From Mageeibacillus sp. UBA1243 (GTDB taxonomy: Bacteria > Bacillota > Clostridia > UBA1212): a stretch of DNA of 46,492 nt. This document shows positions 16,270-25,328 of this stretch, one piece after another. Location: the NCBI GenBank assembly GCA_002308595.1, contig DBWH01000006.1, positions 1 to 46,492 of the forward strand. The letters run 5' to 3'. The position numbers and the translations under genes are program-made. The notes under the pieces are model-generated. The model saw nothing but the letters and a program-made list of their open reading frames with translations, made no database searches and was not told the origin of the DNA. Position 1 is the stretch's first letter. Each line of letters opens with the position of its first letter.

Positions 16270-18294
16270 TCACGACGTGTAGCTTGTGATCTTGAGTCCG
16301 TTTAGGAAGTGCTTGTTGTCCTCTGTCTTGGCGATGTTGTTTATAACCGCTTCGGTGATGTCCTTGGCGTTGTTGACGTTTGAGAACGACCTTCTCAGCG
16401 CGTAAATCTTGTCGAGTGCGTTCCTCGGAAGGAGGAGTTCCTCTTTTCTCGTGCCTGAGAGCGTGATGTCGATGCTCGGGAAGATCCTTCTTTCGGCAAG
16501 CGAGCGGTCAAGGTGAAGCTCCATGTTGCCGGTGCCCTTGAATTCCTCGTAGATTACATCGTCAAGTCGGCTGCCCGTGTCGACAAGGGCCGTCGCTATA
16601 ATCGTGAGGCTTCCGCCACCCTTAATGTTTCTTGCTGCGCCGAAGAACTTCTTCGGTTTGTAAAGAGCCGCGGGATCGAGACCGCCGGAGAGCGACCTTC
16701 CCGAAGGGGTGACCTCCTGGTTGTAGGCTCTTGCAAGTCTTGTGATACTGTCCATGAGGATGACAACGTCCTCGCCCATCTCGACAAGGCGCTCCGCATG
16801 CTCAAGGCAGAACTCCGACACGGCAATGTGACGCGACGTCATTTCGTCGAACGTCGATGCAACCACCATCGCCTGTACAGACTCTTTGATGTCCGTGACT
16901 TCCTCGGGGCGCTCGTCAATGAGAAGCATGATGAGGTGAACGTCGGGATAGTTGCGGATGAGCGCATTGGCGATAGTCTTGAGGAGGACCGTCTTACCTG
17001 CTTTCGGAGGCGAAACGATGAGTCCGCGCTGGCCTTTACCGATCGGTGAGAACAGGTCAATGATTCTCGTCGCGTACTCATCCCTCGTTGTCTCAAGCAC
17101 GAGCTGCTCGTCGGGGTACGTGGGAGTGAGGCTTTCAAACGTGGGTCTTTGGCCTACGTTTTCGGAAATTATCCCGTTGATTTCAAGCACGCATGTGAGC
17201 GCGAACTGTGCGTTGAACTCCTTTGACTGGGCCCTTGCCTTGCCGGTAATCATGTCGCCGGTTCTGAGCTGGTGGCGCCTGATGAGGGGCGGTGCAACGA
17301 AAATGTCCTTGGCGCCCGGGTAGAGAGTTTCGGCTCTTAAAAAGCCGTAGCCGTTCTGGTTGATTTCAAGAATTCCGTAGCAGTCAAACTCCTTCTCCTC
17401 TTCAGGTCTGGGAGCGGGCTCGCGAGCCTCGGTCTCAACGTTTTCCGGAGGAAACTCGTCGCGTTCAAGTGCCCTTGCCGATTCGTCCCTGGGAATTTCC
17501 CTGAAAGAAGGTCTCGGCGGGAATTCGTCGTTAAGCTCCATCTGGCGTTCCTGGAGAGTCTTCGGGAACTCAACCTCGCGGCGAACGAACTGTTCGGAAG
17601 TTCTCTGCTTTTCGGCCATCATCCTCTGGCTCGCAACGTATTCGCGGTCAAGGAGGTATCTTCTGTCAATCTGAGACCTCTGATCGAACGGTCTCTGCTG
17701 AGCCATGCGCTGCTGGGCAGGCGTCATGCGTTTATCCGTAAACTGCTGACTGCCGTACTGGCCGTAACCGGGTTTGCGGTCGTAGCCTTGCGTGAAATCA
17801 CGGCTGAATGCCTGGTCTGCTTTCTGAGGCGTCCTGTAGGTCGGTCTGAAGGCGGGTATTGTCGCCCTCTTTGACGTATCTCTCGGCGTATCCGCAGGCT
17901 TCTGCTCTTCCTGAGCGGGAGCAGGCGTTACAGCGGAAACAGGGGGAATATTTACAACTCCCTGGGGCCTTCTGCCGCGCCTTACTTTCGGCTTCTCGGG
18001 TTCAGAGGCTTCGCTGCTTATTTCTTCTGCAACTGCGATTTTTTTCTTGTTAACGGATCCCTTCGGCCTTCCGCGCTTTTTCTTTTCGCCCTCGGGCGCA
18101 GGTGCTGCACCGGACGTTGCTGCGTCAGAAGGAGCGGTGTCAGCGGGCTGCGTGCCCTGTTCCGGCGTGCCTGCGGAAAGCAAAGCTTCCAAAACCTCTC
18201 CTTTTTTCATTGCGGCTGCGTCGATTCCGATGGCGGATGCAATTGCCCTCAGATCTTTGACAGACATTTTTTTCAAATCGTCTTCTGATTTCAT
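16270..18294 (-). CDS. rho: Transcription termination factor Rho with long disordered insert
   Basis: A hexameric RNA-dependent ATPase that ends transcription. Residues 1-43 form the SAP-like Rho_N domain. About 44-300 is a low-complexity insert, first Ala/Pro/Glu-rich, then Arg/Gln/Pro-rich. Residues 302-370 are the cold-shock RNA-binding domain (NGYGFLR). The ATPase follows with Walker A SPPKAGKT (428-435), Walker [24 protein letters not shown] and the secondary RNA site region after [18 protein letters not shown]. At 674 residues it is about 250 longer than E. coli Rho. The insert contains KKKRGRPKG (71-79) and RRGRRP (105-110), which resemble AT-hooks. AAAGGAG lies 12 bases before the ATG. 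The leader carries an inverted pair of the ATTGGCG word. Confidence 0.95.
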   Translation of the reverse strand: MKSEDDLKKMSVKDLRAIASAIGIDAAAMKKGEVLEALLSAGTPEQGTQPADTAPSDAATSGAAPAPEGEKKKRGRPKGSVNKKKIAVAEEISSEASEPEKPKVRRGRRPQGVVNIPPVSAVTPAPAQEEQKPADTPRDTSKRATIPAFRPTYRTPQKADQAFSRDFTQGYDRKPGYGQYGSQQFTDKRMTPAQQRMAQQRPFDQRSQIDRRYLLDREYVASQRMMAEKQRTSEQFVRREVEFPKTLQERQMELNDEFPPRPSFREIPRDESARALERDEFPPENVETEAREPAPRPEEEKEFDCYGILEINQNGYGFLRAETLYPGAKDIFVAPPLIRRHQLRTGDMITGKARAQSKEFNAQFALTCVLEINGIISENVGQRPTFESLTPTYPDEQLVLETTRDEYATRIIDLFSPIGKGQRGLIVSPPKAGKTVLLKTIANALIRNYPDVHLIMLLIDERPEEVTDIKESVQAMVVASTFDEMTSRHIAVSEFCLEHAERLVEMGEDVVILMDSITRLARAYNQEVTPSGRSLSGGLDPAALYKPKKFFGAARNIKGGGSLTIIATALVDTGSRLDDVIYEEFKGTGNMELHLDRSLAERRIFPSIDITLSGTRKEELLLPRNALDKIYALRRSFSNVNNAKDITEAVINNIAKTEDNKHFLNGLKITSYTS

Positions 18295-18510
18295 TTTAAA
18301 ATTTTACTCCTTTAATTCTCGGGTTTTCTTTTTTAGTTCTCGGGATTTAAGTTTTTTTGATTTGCGCAGCGCATTGGCGATTTCATGCCGCCAATATCCT
18401 CGCCGCGTTTTTTGAGATTTTGGAAACGCTTTTTGAAAGACTTGATAAATAATAACCGGCTTTATTTACTGTACTATATTGAAACGATGAAAATGTTTTT
18501 TCCGGCAGTG
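18295..18510. other. rho 5' region, no gene
   Basis: The spacer between PFOR and rho has no credible coding frame. It contains the rho ribosome site, A/T-rich stretches, and the inverted pair of ATTGGCG words at 18373-18395. Possible -10-like sequences exist on the minus strand around 18460-18482 (TATAGT, TAAATA), but none has a convincing -35, so the rho promoter is not assigned. Confidence 0.4.
18373..18395. repeat. Inverted pair of ATTGGCG/CGCCAAT in the rho leader
   Basis: ATTGGCG (18373-18379) and CGCCAAT (18389-18395) form a perfect 7-bp inverted repeat with a 9-nt loop, about 80-100 nt before the rho start codon, within the likely rho leader. It could fold as RNA or act as a protein-binding dyad on DNA. 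Confidence 0.65.
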
Positions 18511-18536
18511 CCCCGGACCCTTGACAGGGCCCGGGG
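18511..18536 (-). terminator. GC-rich hairpin after PFOR
   Basis: CCCCGG-A-CCCT pairs with AGGG-C-CCGGGG around a 4-nt loop (the A/C position is a G·U pair in the minus-strand RNA), giving an 11-pair stem 13 bp past the PFOR stop. No U tract follows, so it may be a 3'-end stabiliser or weak terminator. Confidence 0.55.
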
Positions 18537-18549
18537 ACTTGGTTATTAA

Positions 18550-21500
18550 TTATTGTTCTTCTTCGCTGTAGAGCGTTATCAGTTTCTGGAGGTGAGCGTA
18601 ACGTTCTGTCGAATTCTCTTCTGCTTCTGCGAAGAGTTTCTCTGCTCTGTCGGGGAATTCCCTTGTGAGTCTTGAGTAACGCGCCTCGTTCATAATGAAC
18701 TCTCTGTAGCTTGCGGAAGCTTCCTTGGAATCTACGCTGAACGGATTCTTCTTCTGAGCCTTGAGCGCAGGGTTGAATCTGAAGAGGTTCCAGTATCCGC
18801 AGTCAACTGCTTTCTTCATCTCAGCCTGGCAGTTTGTCATGCCGCCCTTGATCGAGTGCATCTCGCAGGGAGCGTAGCCGATGATGAGTGAAGGTCCGTG
18901 GTAAGCTTCAGCTTCTGTGATAGCTTTGATTGTCTGGTTCATATCTGCGCCCATAGCGATCTGTGCGACGTAGATGTAGCCGTAAGACATTGCGATCTCG
19001 GCAAGGGACTTCTTAGCGATGGCCTTACCTGCAGCAGCGAACTGTGCAACCTGACCGATTTGCGAAGCCTTTGAAGCCTGGCCGCCTGTATTTGAGTAAA
19101 CCTCGGTATCGAATACCATGATGTTTACGTCTTCACCGGAAGCGAGCACGTGGTCGACACCGCCAAAGCCAATGTCATAAGCCCATCCGTCGCCGCCGAA
19201 GATCCAGACTGACTTCTTGGAGAGGTAATCCTTCTCGGCAAGAATCTCTTTTGCTCTGTCGCATCCGCATGCTTCGAGAGCAGCAACCATCTCTTTTGTT
19301 GCGGCTGCGTTTGCATTGCCGTCTTCGAGAGTGTTGAGGTATCTGTCAACCGCGATCTTAACGTCCTCTTTCTCTGCAACTTCGCGGAGGGCTCTTACCT
19401 TGGCGATAAGTCTCTCGCGGATTGCTTTCTGACCGAGGTACATTCCGAGACCGTGCTCAGCGTTGTCTTCGAACAGTGAGTTAGCCCATGCAGGACCCTT
19501 GCCCTCTGCTGTAGTCGTGTAAGGCGATGTAGCTGCGGGGCCGCCCCAGATGGAGGAGCATCCTGTTGCATTGGAGATATACATTCTGTCGCCAAAGAGC
19601 TGAGTGATGAGTCTTGCGTAGGATGTCTCTGCGCAGCCTGCACATGAGCCGGAGAATTCAAGCAGCGGCTTCTTGAACTGGCTGGAGATAACGTTTGTTC
19701 CGCAAATTTCGGGTTTCTCCGCAACTTTTGCCACGCAGTAGTCGAACACTTTCTGCTGGTCGATAGCGGTCTCCATCGGAACCATCTTGAGCGACTTGGT
19801 CGGGCAGACGCCAATGCAGACGCCGCATCCCATACAGTCGAGCGGTGAAACGGCAAGAGTGTAAGTGTAATCTGTCTTCACAACCGGCTTCGGAGCCTTC
19901 TTGAGGTTTTCGGGAGCGCCTGCGAGTTCTTCAGCATTGAGTGCGAACGGTCTGATAGTTGCGTGCGGGCAGACAAATGCGCATCTGTTGCACTTTGCAC
20001 ATGTCTCTGCTGTCCACTCGGGAACCATAACGGCAACGCCTCTCTTCTCGAAAGCGGAAGCGCCCTGGCAGAACGTACCGTCTGCATAATCGTTGAAAGC
20101 GGATACCGGGAGGCTGTCGCCGTCCATTCTCGAAACGGGATCGAGAACTTCGGCAACCATCTTCTCAAGAGCCGTGCTCTCGTCAGCTGTCTTCTTGGAA
20201 TTGTCGGGAACGATCTTCTTCCAGTCTGCGGGAACTCTGACCTTCTTGAAAGCCGTAACACCGGCGTCAATAGCCTTGTAGTTCATGTCTACAATGTCCT
20301 GGCCCTTCTTCGAGTAGGACTTGTAAGCTGCCTTCTTCATGTAGTCAACCGCTTCCTCGATAGGCATTACGTTTGCGAGTGCGAAGAATGAAGCCTGGAG
20401 AATGGTGTTGGTGCGCTTGCCCATACCGATCTTTCTCGCGAGGTCAATGGCGTTAACCGTGTAGAGGCGGATCTTGTTCTTTGCGATGTATGCTTTAGCG
20501 TCATCGGAGAGATGATGCTCGAGTTCTTTTGCTGTCCACTGACAGTTGATGAGGAACACACCGCCGGGCTTAACGTCGTTTACCATCTTGTAACCCTTGG
20601 TTACGTATGAAGGGTTGTGGCATGCGACGAAGTCAGCCTTGTTGATGTAGTAAGGACTCTTAATCGGCTTATCGCCAAAGCGCAGGTGGGAGATTGTCAC
20701 GCCGCCCGTCTTCTTTGAGTCATACTGGAAGTAAGCCTGAACGTACTTGTCTGTGTGGTCGCCGATGATCTTGATCGAGTTCTTGTTGGCACCGACCGTT
20801 CCGTCACCGCCAAGGCCCCAGAACTTGCACTCGATCGTGCCTGCAGCTGCTGTGTTCGGAGCAGCCTTCTCGGGGAGTGAGAGGTAAGTAACGTCGTCGT
20901 TGATACCAATTGTGAAGTGCTTCTTCGGAGCTTTCTTTGCGAGTTCTTCATAAACTGCGAAGATGCTGGAAGGCGGAGTGTCTTTTGAACCGAGACCGTA
21001 GCGGCCGCCGATGACAGTTGCTTTTCTGCCCTGTGCTTCGAGAGCTGCGACAACGTCGAGGTAAAGAGGTTCGCCGAGAGCGCCGGGCTCTTTTGTTCTG
21101 TCGAGAACTGCAATTTTCTTTGCTGTTGCGGGGATGGCTTCAACAAGCTTCTCTGCGGAGAAAGGACGGTAGAGACGAACTTTAACGAGTCCGACTTTCT
21201 TTCCTTTAGCTGTGAGGTAGTCGATGACTTCTTCGGCAACGTCGCAGATGGAACCCATTGCGATGATGACCTTGTCGGCATCGGGAGCTCCGTAGTAGTT
21301 GAAGAGCTTGTAGTCTGTGCCGAGCTTGGCGTTAATCTTACCCATGTACTCTTCAACGATTCCGGGAACCGCATCGTAGTACTTGTTGCAGGCTTCTCTG
21401 TGCTGGAAGAAGATGTCTCCGTTTTCGTGAGAACCGCGCATTACGGGGTGCTCAGGATTGAGAGCTCTCTTGCGGAACGCTTCAACTGCGTCCATGTCGC

Positions 21501-22083
21501 ACATTTCTTTGAGGTCGTCATAATTCCAGACGTCGATTTTCTGAATTTCGTGTGAAGTGCGGAATCCGTCGAAGAAGTTGAGGAACGGAACTCTGCCCTT
21601 GATAGCCGCGAGGTGAGCAACAGGAGCGAGGTCCATTACTTCCTGCGGGTTGGTCTCTGCGAGCATTGCGAAGCCGGTCTGGCGGCATGCATATACGTCA
21701 GAGTGGTCGCCGAAAATGTTGAGAGCGTGTGACGCTACGCATCTTGCGGAGACGTGGAAGACTGCCGGAAGAAGTTCGCCGGCAATTTTATACATGTTGG
21801 GTATCATCAGGAGAAGACCCTGGGACGCTGTATATGTCGTAGTGAGAGCACCGGATCCGAGGGAGCCGTGTACTGTACCGGCGGCACCGGCTTCAGACTG
21901 CATCTCGATTACTTTAACATTGCTGCCAAAAATGTTTTTCAAACCCTGAGCCGACCATTGATCAACGTAGTCTGCCATCGGGCTTGAAGGTGTAATCGGA
22001 TAAATTCCGGCAACTTCCGTAAACGCATAAGAGACATGCGCGGCGGCTTGGTTACCGTCCATCGATTTCTTTTCTCTTGCCAT
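18550..22083 (-). CDS. nifJ: Pyruvate:ferredoxin (flavodoxin) oxidoreductase
   Basis: The single-chain enzyme oxidises pyruvate with coenzyme A to acetyl-CoA and CO2, reducing ferredoxin: the central energy reaction of fermenting anaerobes. The 1177 residues are the usual length. The N-terminal TPP/pyrimidine part has VAGIYPITPSSPMADYVD. The gamma and CoA-binding domains follow. A 2x[4Fe-4S] domain has CAKCNRCAFVCPHATI and CMGCGVCIGVCPTKSL. The C-terminal TPP domain has GDGWAYDIGFGG and DTEVYSNTGGQ, with further cluster cysteines (CAGC). AAGGAGG lies 11 bases before the ATG. A near-consensus promoter with a dyad over its -10 box indicates strong, possibly regulated, single-gene expression. 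Confidence 0.96.
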   Translation of the reverse strand: MAREKKSMDGNQAAAHVSYAFTEVAGIYPITPSSPMADYVDQWSAQGLKNIFGSNVKVIEMQSEAGAAGTVHGSLGSGALTTTYTASQGLLLMIPNMYKIAGELLPAVFHVSARCVASHALNIFGDHSDVYACRQTGFAMLAETNPQEVMDLAPVAHLAAIKGRVPFLNFFDGFRTSHEIQKIDVWNYDDLKEMCDMDAVEAFRKRALNPEHPVMRGSHENGDIFFQHREACNKYYDAVPGIVEEYMGKINAKLGTDYKLFNYYGAPDADKVIIAMGSICDVAEEVIDYLTAKGKKVGLVKVRLYRPFSAEKLVEAIPATAKKIAVLDRTKEPGALGEPLYLDVVAALEAQGRKATVIGGRYGLGSKDTPPSSIFAVYEELAKKAPKKHFTIGINDDVTYLSLPEKAAPNTAAAGTIECKFWGLGGDGTVGANKNSIKIIGDHTDKYVQAYFQYDSKKTGGVTISHLRFGDKPIKSPYYINKADFVACHNPSYVTKGYKMVNDVKPGGVFLINCQWTAKELEHHLSDDAKAYIAKNKIRLYTVNAIDLARKIGMGKRTNTILQASFFALANVMPIEEAVDYMKKAAYKSYSKKGQDIVDMNYKAIDAGVTAFKKVRVPADWKKIVPDNSKKTADESTALEKMVAEVLDPVSRMDGDSLPVSAFNDYADGTFCQGASAFEKRGVAVMVPEWTAETCAKCNRCAFVCPHATIRPFALNAEELAGAPENLKKAPKPVVKTDYTYTLAVSPLDCMGCGVCIGVCPTKSLKMVPMETAIDQQKVFDYCVAKVAEKPEICGTNVISSQFKKPLLEFSGSCAGCAETSYARLITQLFGDRMYISNATGCSSIWGGPAATSPYTTTAEGKGPAWANSLFEDNAEHGLGMYLGQKAIRERLIAKVRALREVAEKEDVKIAVDRYLNTLEDGNANAAATKEMVAALEACGCDRAKEILAEKDYLSKKSVWIFGGDGWAYDIGFGGVDHVLASGEDVNIMVFDTEVYSNTGGQASKASQIGQVAQFAAAGKAIAKKSLAEIAMSYGYIYVAQIAMGADMNQTIKAITEAEAYHGPSLIIGYAPCEMHSIKGGMTNCQAEMKKAVDCGYWNLFRFNPALKAQKKNPFSVDSKEASASYREFIMNEARYSRLTREFPDRAEKLFAEAEENSTERYAHLQKLITLYSEEEQ

Positions 22084-22117
22084 AAAAGTGATAACCTCCT
22101 TAAGGTTTATATCCTAA

Positions 22118-22134
22118 CGAAGTATAAAACTTCG
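22118..22134. promoter_or_regulatory. Operator-like dyad over the PFOR -10 box
   Basis: CGAAGT and ACTTCG form a perfect 6-bp inverted repeat with a 5-bp centre that includes most of the -10 element. A repressor bound here would block polymerase. The sequence does not match the Rex, CtsR or CIRCE consensus. Confidence 0.45.
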
Positions 22135-22149
22135 AGTGAAATTTGTCAA
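22121..22149 (-). promoter_or_regulatory. Strong sigma-A-type promoter for PFOR
   Basis: Minus-strand consensus TTGACA (22149-22144), 17-base spacer and TATACT (22126-22121). The start near 22115 gives a short leader of about 30 nt. Confidence 0.88.
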
Positions 22150-22204
22150 CCGAAAACGAGCCTCTAAAGCCTTGAAAACTCCTGTTTTTTTTCGATTGTT
22201 TTTC

Positions 22205-23170
22205 CTAAATTATCCGCTTTCCGTCCGCCGCGGTTTCGACAATCTGCTTCATCTTCCTGCTCACCGCAGAACCGCTCAGCTGAGGTGTCAAAAGCGCCCC
22301 GAGTTCGGTGTGCGTGGCCTCCGGATTGGCGATTCTGAAACCGGCAATATCCCGCAGATCATCGGAAAGAGAGTAAAACGCCCCGCTCTTCTTGAGGGCC
22401 TGTATCGCGGAAAGTTCGCGCTCCGCGCAGCGCCTCACCTTGTCGATATTGGCAAGGTCACAGTTCATGACCCTGTTGACGTTGTTTGAGACCTCGCGGT
22501 CTGTCTTGGCGACCTGAAACTTTATCGCCTCGCCCGCGGCTCCCGTCACCGTGAGAAAGTCGCTCACGCCCTCGGCGCTCTTTATGTAGCAGACGAACCT
22601 GTTTCTGCGCTTCGAAACGCCGCTCCTTATCGAGAACGACTCAAGAAGCTTTTTGCAGCAGTTCCCGCTCTCCTCGCTGTCAAAATAAATTTCGATGTAG
22701 CACTTCGGATTGTCGGGTGAAGAAACGGTACCGCCAACGGAAAACATTGCCCTCAGCGCGGCCGCCCTGCAGCAGTCGTCCTTAAGATGTCTGTCAAGCT
22801 CCGGAATACCGAAACCGCCAAGCTCATCATAAAGCTCTCTGAGATAAAACGGTCTTATGCCCGTGAGGTAAAAATCATCCTTTCCGGAAGCACCTGAGGG
22901 CGAAAGATCGATGCCTGTCTGAGGAATATCTATCACGGCTTTGGCGCACATTTCGGGGCTGAGAAGCTTGAACGCGATGAACCTTATGCGCGAGAAGACG
23001 TCCTCGTTTTTTACGTAAGCTACCGTGTTTTCGTCAATCGCCTTAAGCTCTTTCAGACTGTCCTTACCGCAGACCGCCGCAGAAAGCACGAAGAGCTCCG
23101 TGAGCCTGCAGCATCTCTTTTTGAGGTCTGACCAGAGTAGTATTTTTCTGACGTTTTCGGTGTATGACAT
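22205..23170 (-). CDS. whiA: DNA-binding protein WhiA
   Basis: A 321-residue protein with the two-part WhiA design: an N-terminal region degenerate from LAGLIDADG homing endonucleases (AALRAMFSVGGTVSSPD and YIEIYF) and a C-terminal helix-turn-helix (ELGALLTPQLSGSAVSRKMK). The linking block NVNRVMNCDLANIDKV is strongly diagnostic. In streptomycetes WhiA drives sporulation septation; in other Gram-positives it influences division and chromosome segregation. The usual partners rapZ and yvcK are absent here; instead it follows helD by 61 bp. The ATG has no clear Shine-Dalgarno site. Confidence 0.9.
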   Translation of the reverse strand: MSYTENVRKILLWSDLKKRCCRLTELFVLSAAVCGKDSLKELKAIDENTVAYVKNEDVFSRIRFIAFKLLSPEMCAKAVIDIPQTGIDLSPSGASGKDDFYLTGIRPFYLRELYDELGGFGIPELDRHLKDDCCRAAALRAMFSVGGTVSSPDNPKCYIEIYFDSEESGNCCKKLLESFSIRSGVSKRRNRFVCYIKSAEGVSDFLTVTGAAGEAIKFQVAKTDREVSNNVNRVMNCDLANIDKVRRCAERELSAIQALKKSGAFYSLSDDLRDIAGFRIANPEATHTELGALLTPQLSGSAVSRKMKQIVETAADGKRII

Positions 23171-23190
23171 CGGCGGTGTTTACGTTGCGG

Positions 23191-23216
23191 TTTATCGTTA
23201 CAGTTTATCGTTACAG
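23191..23216. repeat. 13-bp tandem repeat, two copies
   Basis: TTTATCGTTACAG occurs twice head to tail, with a decayed third copy just before (TTTACGTTGCGG). It fills most of the helD-whiA gap, immediately upstream of the poorly led whiA start. Confidence 0.7.
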
Positions 23217-23231
23217 CTTCCCGTTAAAGTT

Positions 23232-25310
23232 TTATTCCAGAACCGTGAGCTCGTGCATAGCCCTCGTCGCGGCAGTGTAGAACATGTTTGTGCCTAATTT
23301 TGCGTCGCTTTCGACCATGCTGCCGCCGACGTTGAGGAGGAGCACGGAGTCAAACTCGAGGCCCTTTGCGAGGTAGACCGGCATGAACGAAATCTTTCCG
23401 CGCGGAAGGTCCGCCGGGATATCGGCAAGCTCAAGAAGCCTCTTGCTCTCGGAGTTTGAAGCGGTCACGACGCAGCACCTTGCATAGTCGGACCCGGCGG
23501 CTTTTTTGAGCCACTTGTTAAGTTCGAGGACTGTATTGGCGTCAGTGTCGCCCTCCGCGGAGGAAACGTTAATCACAACCGGCTCGGAGCCGTCTCTCAC
23601 GCAGGAAATTTCGTTCTGTCTGCCGGTTCTTGCCTTGGCGAATTCGGAAATCTGCTTCGTGGATCGGTAGTTGACGTTGAGCTCGTACTTTTTGAAGTTC
23701 TTGCCCTTGAAGGTCGTTTTGATGAGCTCGGCGTAGTCGTCGGAGTTTGCGAAAACGTTCTGGGCAATGTCGCCCGCAAAGAGCATGTTCGCCCTGTCGT
23801 AGCGCTCCTTGATGATGGAAAGCATGACCGGTGAGAGGTCCTGGGCCTCGTCGCAGAACAGGTAGAAGACATTGGCGTCTTCGGAAGGATCACTGATCTT
23901 CAGCGAGAGATATGCGACCGCGACCGCATCCTCGAACGTGAGAACCGGTGTGTTGTAATCGTCGAATTTTGCGATAATATCGGCAAATTCAGGCCCGAGG
24001 CTCCCGGCGAAGCCCTTGTCGGTGTAAAGGCCCCTGTAAATGGCCTCCTCCGTGGTCGACTGGACCATAGCCTCAATGGACGAACGAATCTGTTTGATGG
24101 CTTCCTCGTCGAGAATGTGGTTTTTGGTGATGATGATATCGCCAAGGGAATTCAGCCTTGAAGCGACAGGAAGACCCGAAAGCTCCACGTTGAAAAGGAA
24201 GTCGAGGTCCTCTGACCTTATCTTGTACTCCTTGGCGCCGCCCGAATCGCCTGTCTGGTAGATGATATCGGCAGCTTTGAAGCAGTGCGACTCGTAGTAT
24301 ACGATGTACTTGTTGAGAAGGTCGAGGAACCTTGCGCTGTTCTTGAACTTTACGGCTTCAACGAGCTTTCCGTCCTCATCGGCAAGCATTCTCTCAATTG
24401 AGTTTTCACGCTCGGAATACTTGATGCAGCCGTCGAGGATGTCCCTTATAAACTGCTCCTGCGTCATCGAGACGACGTTGTCCTCGCCAAGGTCCGGAAG
24501 TATGTGCGAAATGTATGCTGAGAACGAGCTGTTCGGCGAGAGCACGACAATGTCGCGGCCCGCGATGCGGTCCCTCAACGAATACATGATGTAAGCAATC
24601 TTGTGCATCGCGACGGAAGACTTTCCGCTGCCTGCGCATCCGGCAATGACATGCACGCCGTCAATCATGTCTCTTATAATCTTGTTCTGGTCCTTCTGGA
24701 GCGACGAGGCGATGACTTTCAGCCTGTCAGACGCGTTCTCGGCAAGAATCTCCCTCAGGAACTCGTCGTCAGACGGCATGTTTATATTCTGCGCCGTTGT
24801 CAGCACGCCGTCGGTCCAGCCGAAGCGCCTTTTCTGAGTAAGAAGACCCTTCTTTTCGCCTACCTTGGCGGTATAGCTCGCCTCTCCGGGCTCGCTCTCG
24901 TAATAAAGAGAACTCACCGGGGCGCGCCAGTCGATGATGACGGGAAGGTAGTCGTTGAACAGAGAATAGATGCCTATGTAGTACACCTTTTCCCTGCCGC
25001 TGTCGTTAAAGATAACCTTTCCGAAGTAAGGCGCCGCGAGCTGTTTTGAAAGCTTTCTCAGGTTCTGCTGAGACTTGTCGTATTTGGTGAGGTTTGAGTG
25101 TTCGAACTGGAGCCAGTCGTTTCTCTCGTCTGCGTGCATTTCGCGGAAGAAGTCGATAAAGTACTGCCTGTCGCGGAGCACGTCCTCTTTCTGGGAATCG
25201 ATCGTCTCGGCCATCGATTTCATCTGGCTGAGTATGACGGACACGATTTCCTCTGAATGAGAAACTTCCGAATCAAATTCCTCTTTTGTAAGTCTTGTTT
25301 TCTCGGACAT
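23232..25310 (-). CDS. helD: HelD-like superfamily I helicase (RNA polymerase recycling)
   Basis: A 692-residue UvrD/Rep-like ATPase of the HelD type, which in Bacillus removes stalled RNA polymerase from nucleic acid. Visible are an N-terminal coiled-coil arm (about 1-95), the HelD-specific block VIIDWRAPVSSLYYES (124-139), Walker A GCAGSGKSS (224-232), DEAQDLSP and a C-terminal FYTAATRAMHELTVLE (TRAMH where UvrD has TRA..L). The IIDWRAP block separates it from true UvrD/PcrA. GGAGGGAG lies about 8 bases before the ATG. It lies between the clpE-like gene (18-bp gap) and whiA. Confidence 0.85.
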   Translation of the reverse strand: MSEKTRLTKEEFDSEVSHSEEIVSVILSQMKSMAETIDSQKEDVLRDRQYFIDFFREMHADERNDWLQFEHSNLTKYDKSQQNLRKLSKQLAAPYFGKVIFNDSGREKVYYIGIYSLFNDYLPVIIDWRAPVSSLYYESEPGEASYTAKVGEKKGLLTQKRRFGWTDGVLTTAQNINMPSDDEFLREILAENASDRLKVIASSLQKDQNKIIRDMIDGVHVIAGCAGSGKSSVAMHKIAYIMYSLRDRIAGRDIVVLSPNSSFSAYISHILPDLGEDNVVSMTQEQFIRDILDGCIKYSERENSIERMLADEDGKLVEAVKFKNSARFLDLLNKYIVYYESHCFKAADIIYQTGDSGGAKEYKIRSEDLDFLFNVELSGLPVASRLNSLGDIIITKNHILDEEAIKQIRSSIEAMVQSTTEEAIYRGLYTDKGFAGSLGPEFADIIAKFDDYNTPVLTFEDAVAVAYLSLKISDPSEDANVFYLFCDEAQDLSPVMLSIIKERYDRANMLFAGDIAQNVFANSDDYAELIKTTFKGKNFKKYELNVNYRSTKQISEFAKARTGRQNEISCVRDGSEPVVINVSSAEGDTDANTVLELNKWLKKAAGSDYARCCVVTASNSESKRLLELADIPADLPRGKISFMPVYLAKGLEFDSVLLLNVGGSMVESDAKLGTNMFYTAATRAMHELTVLE

Positions 25311-25328
25311 ATAATTCTCCCTCCGAAG

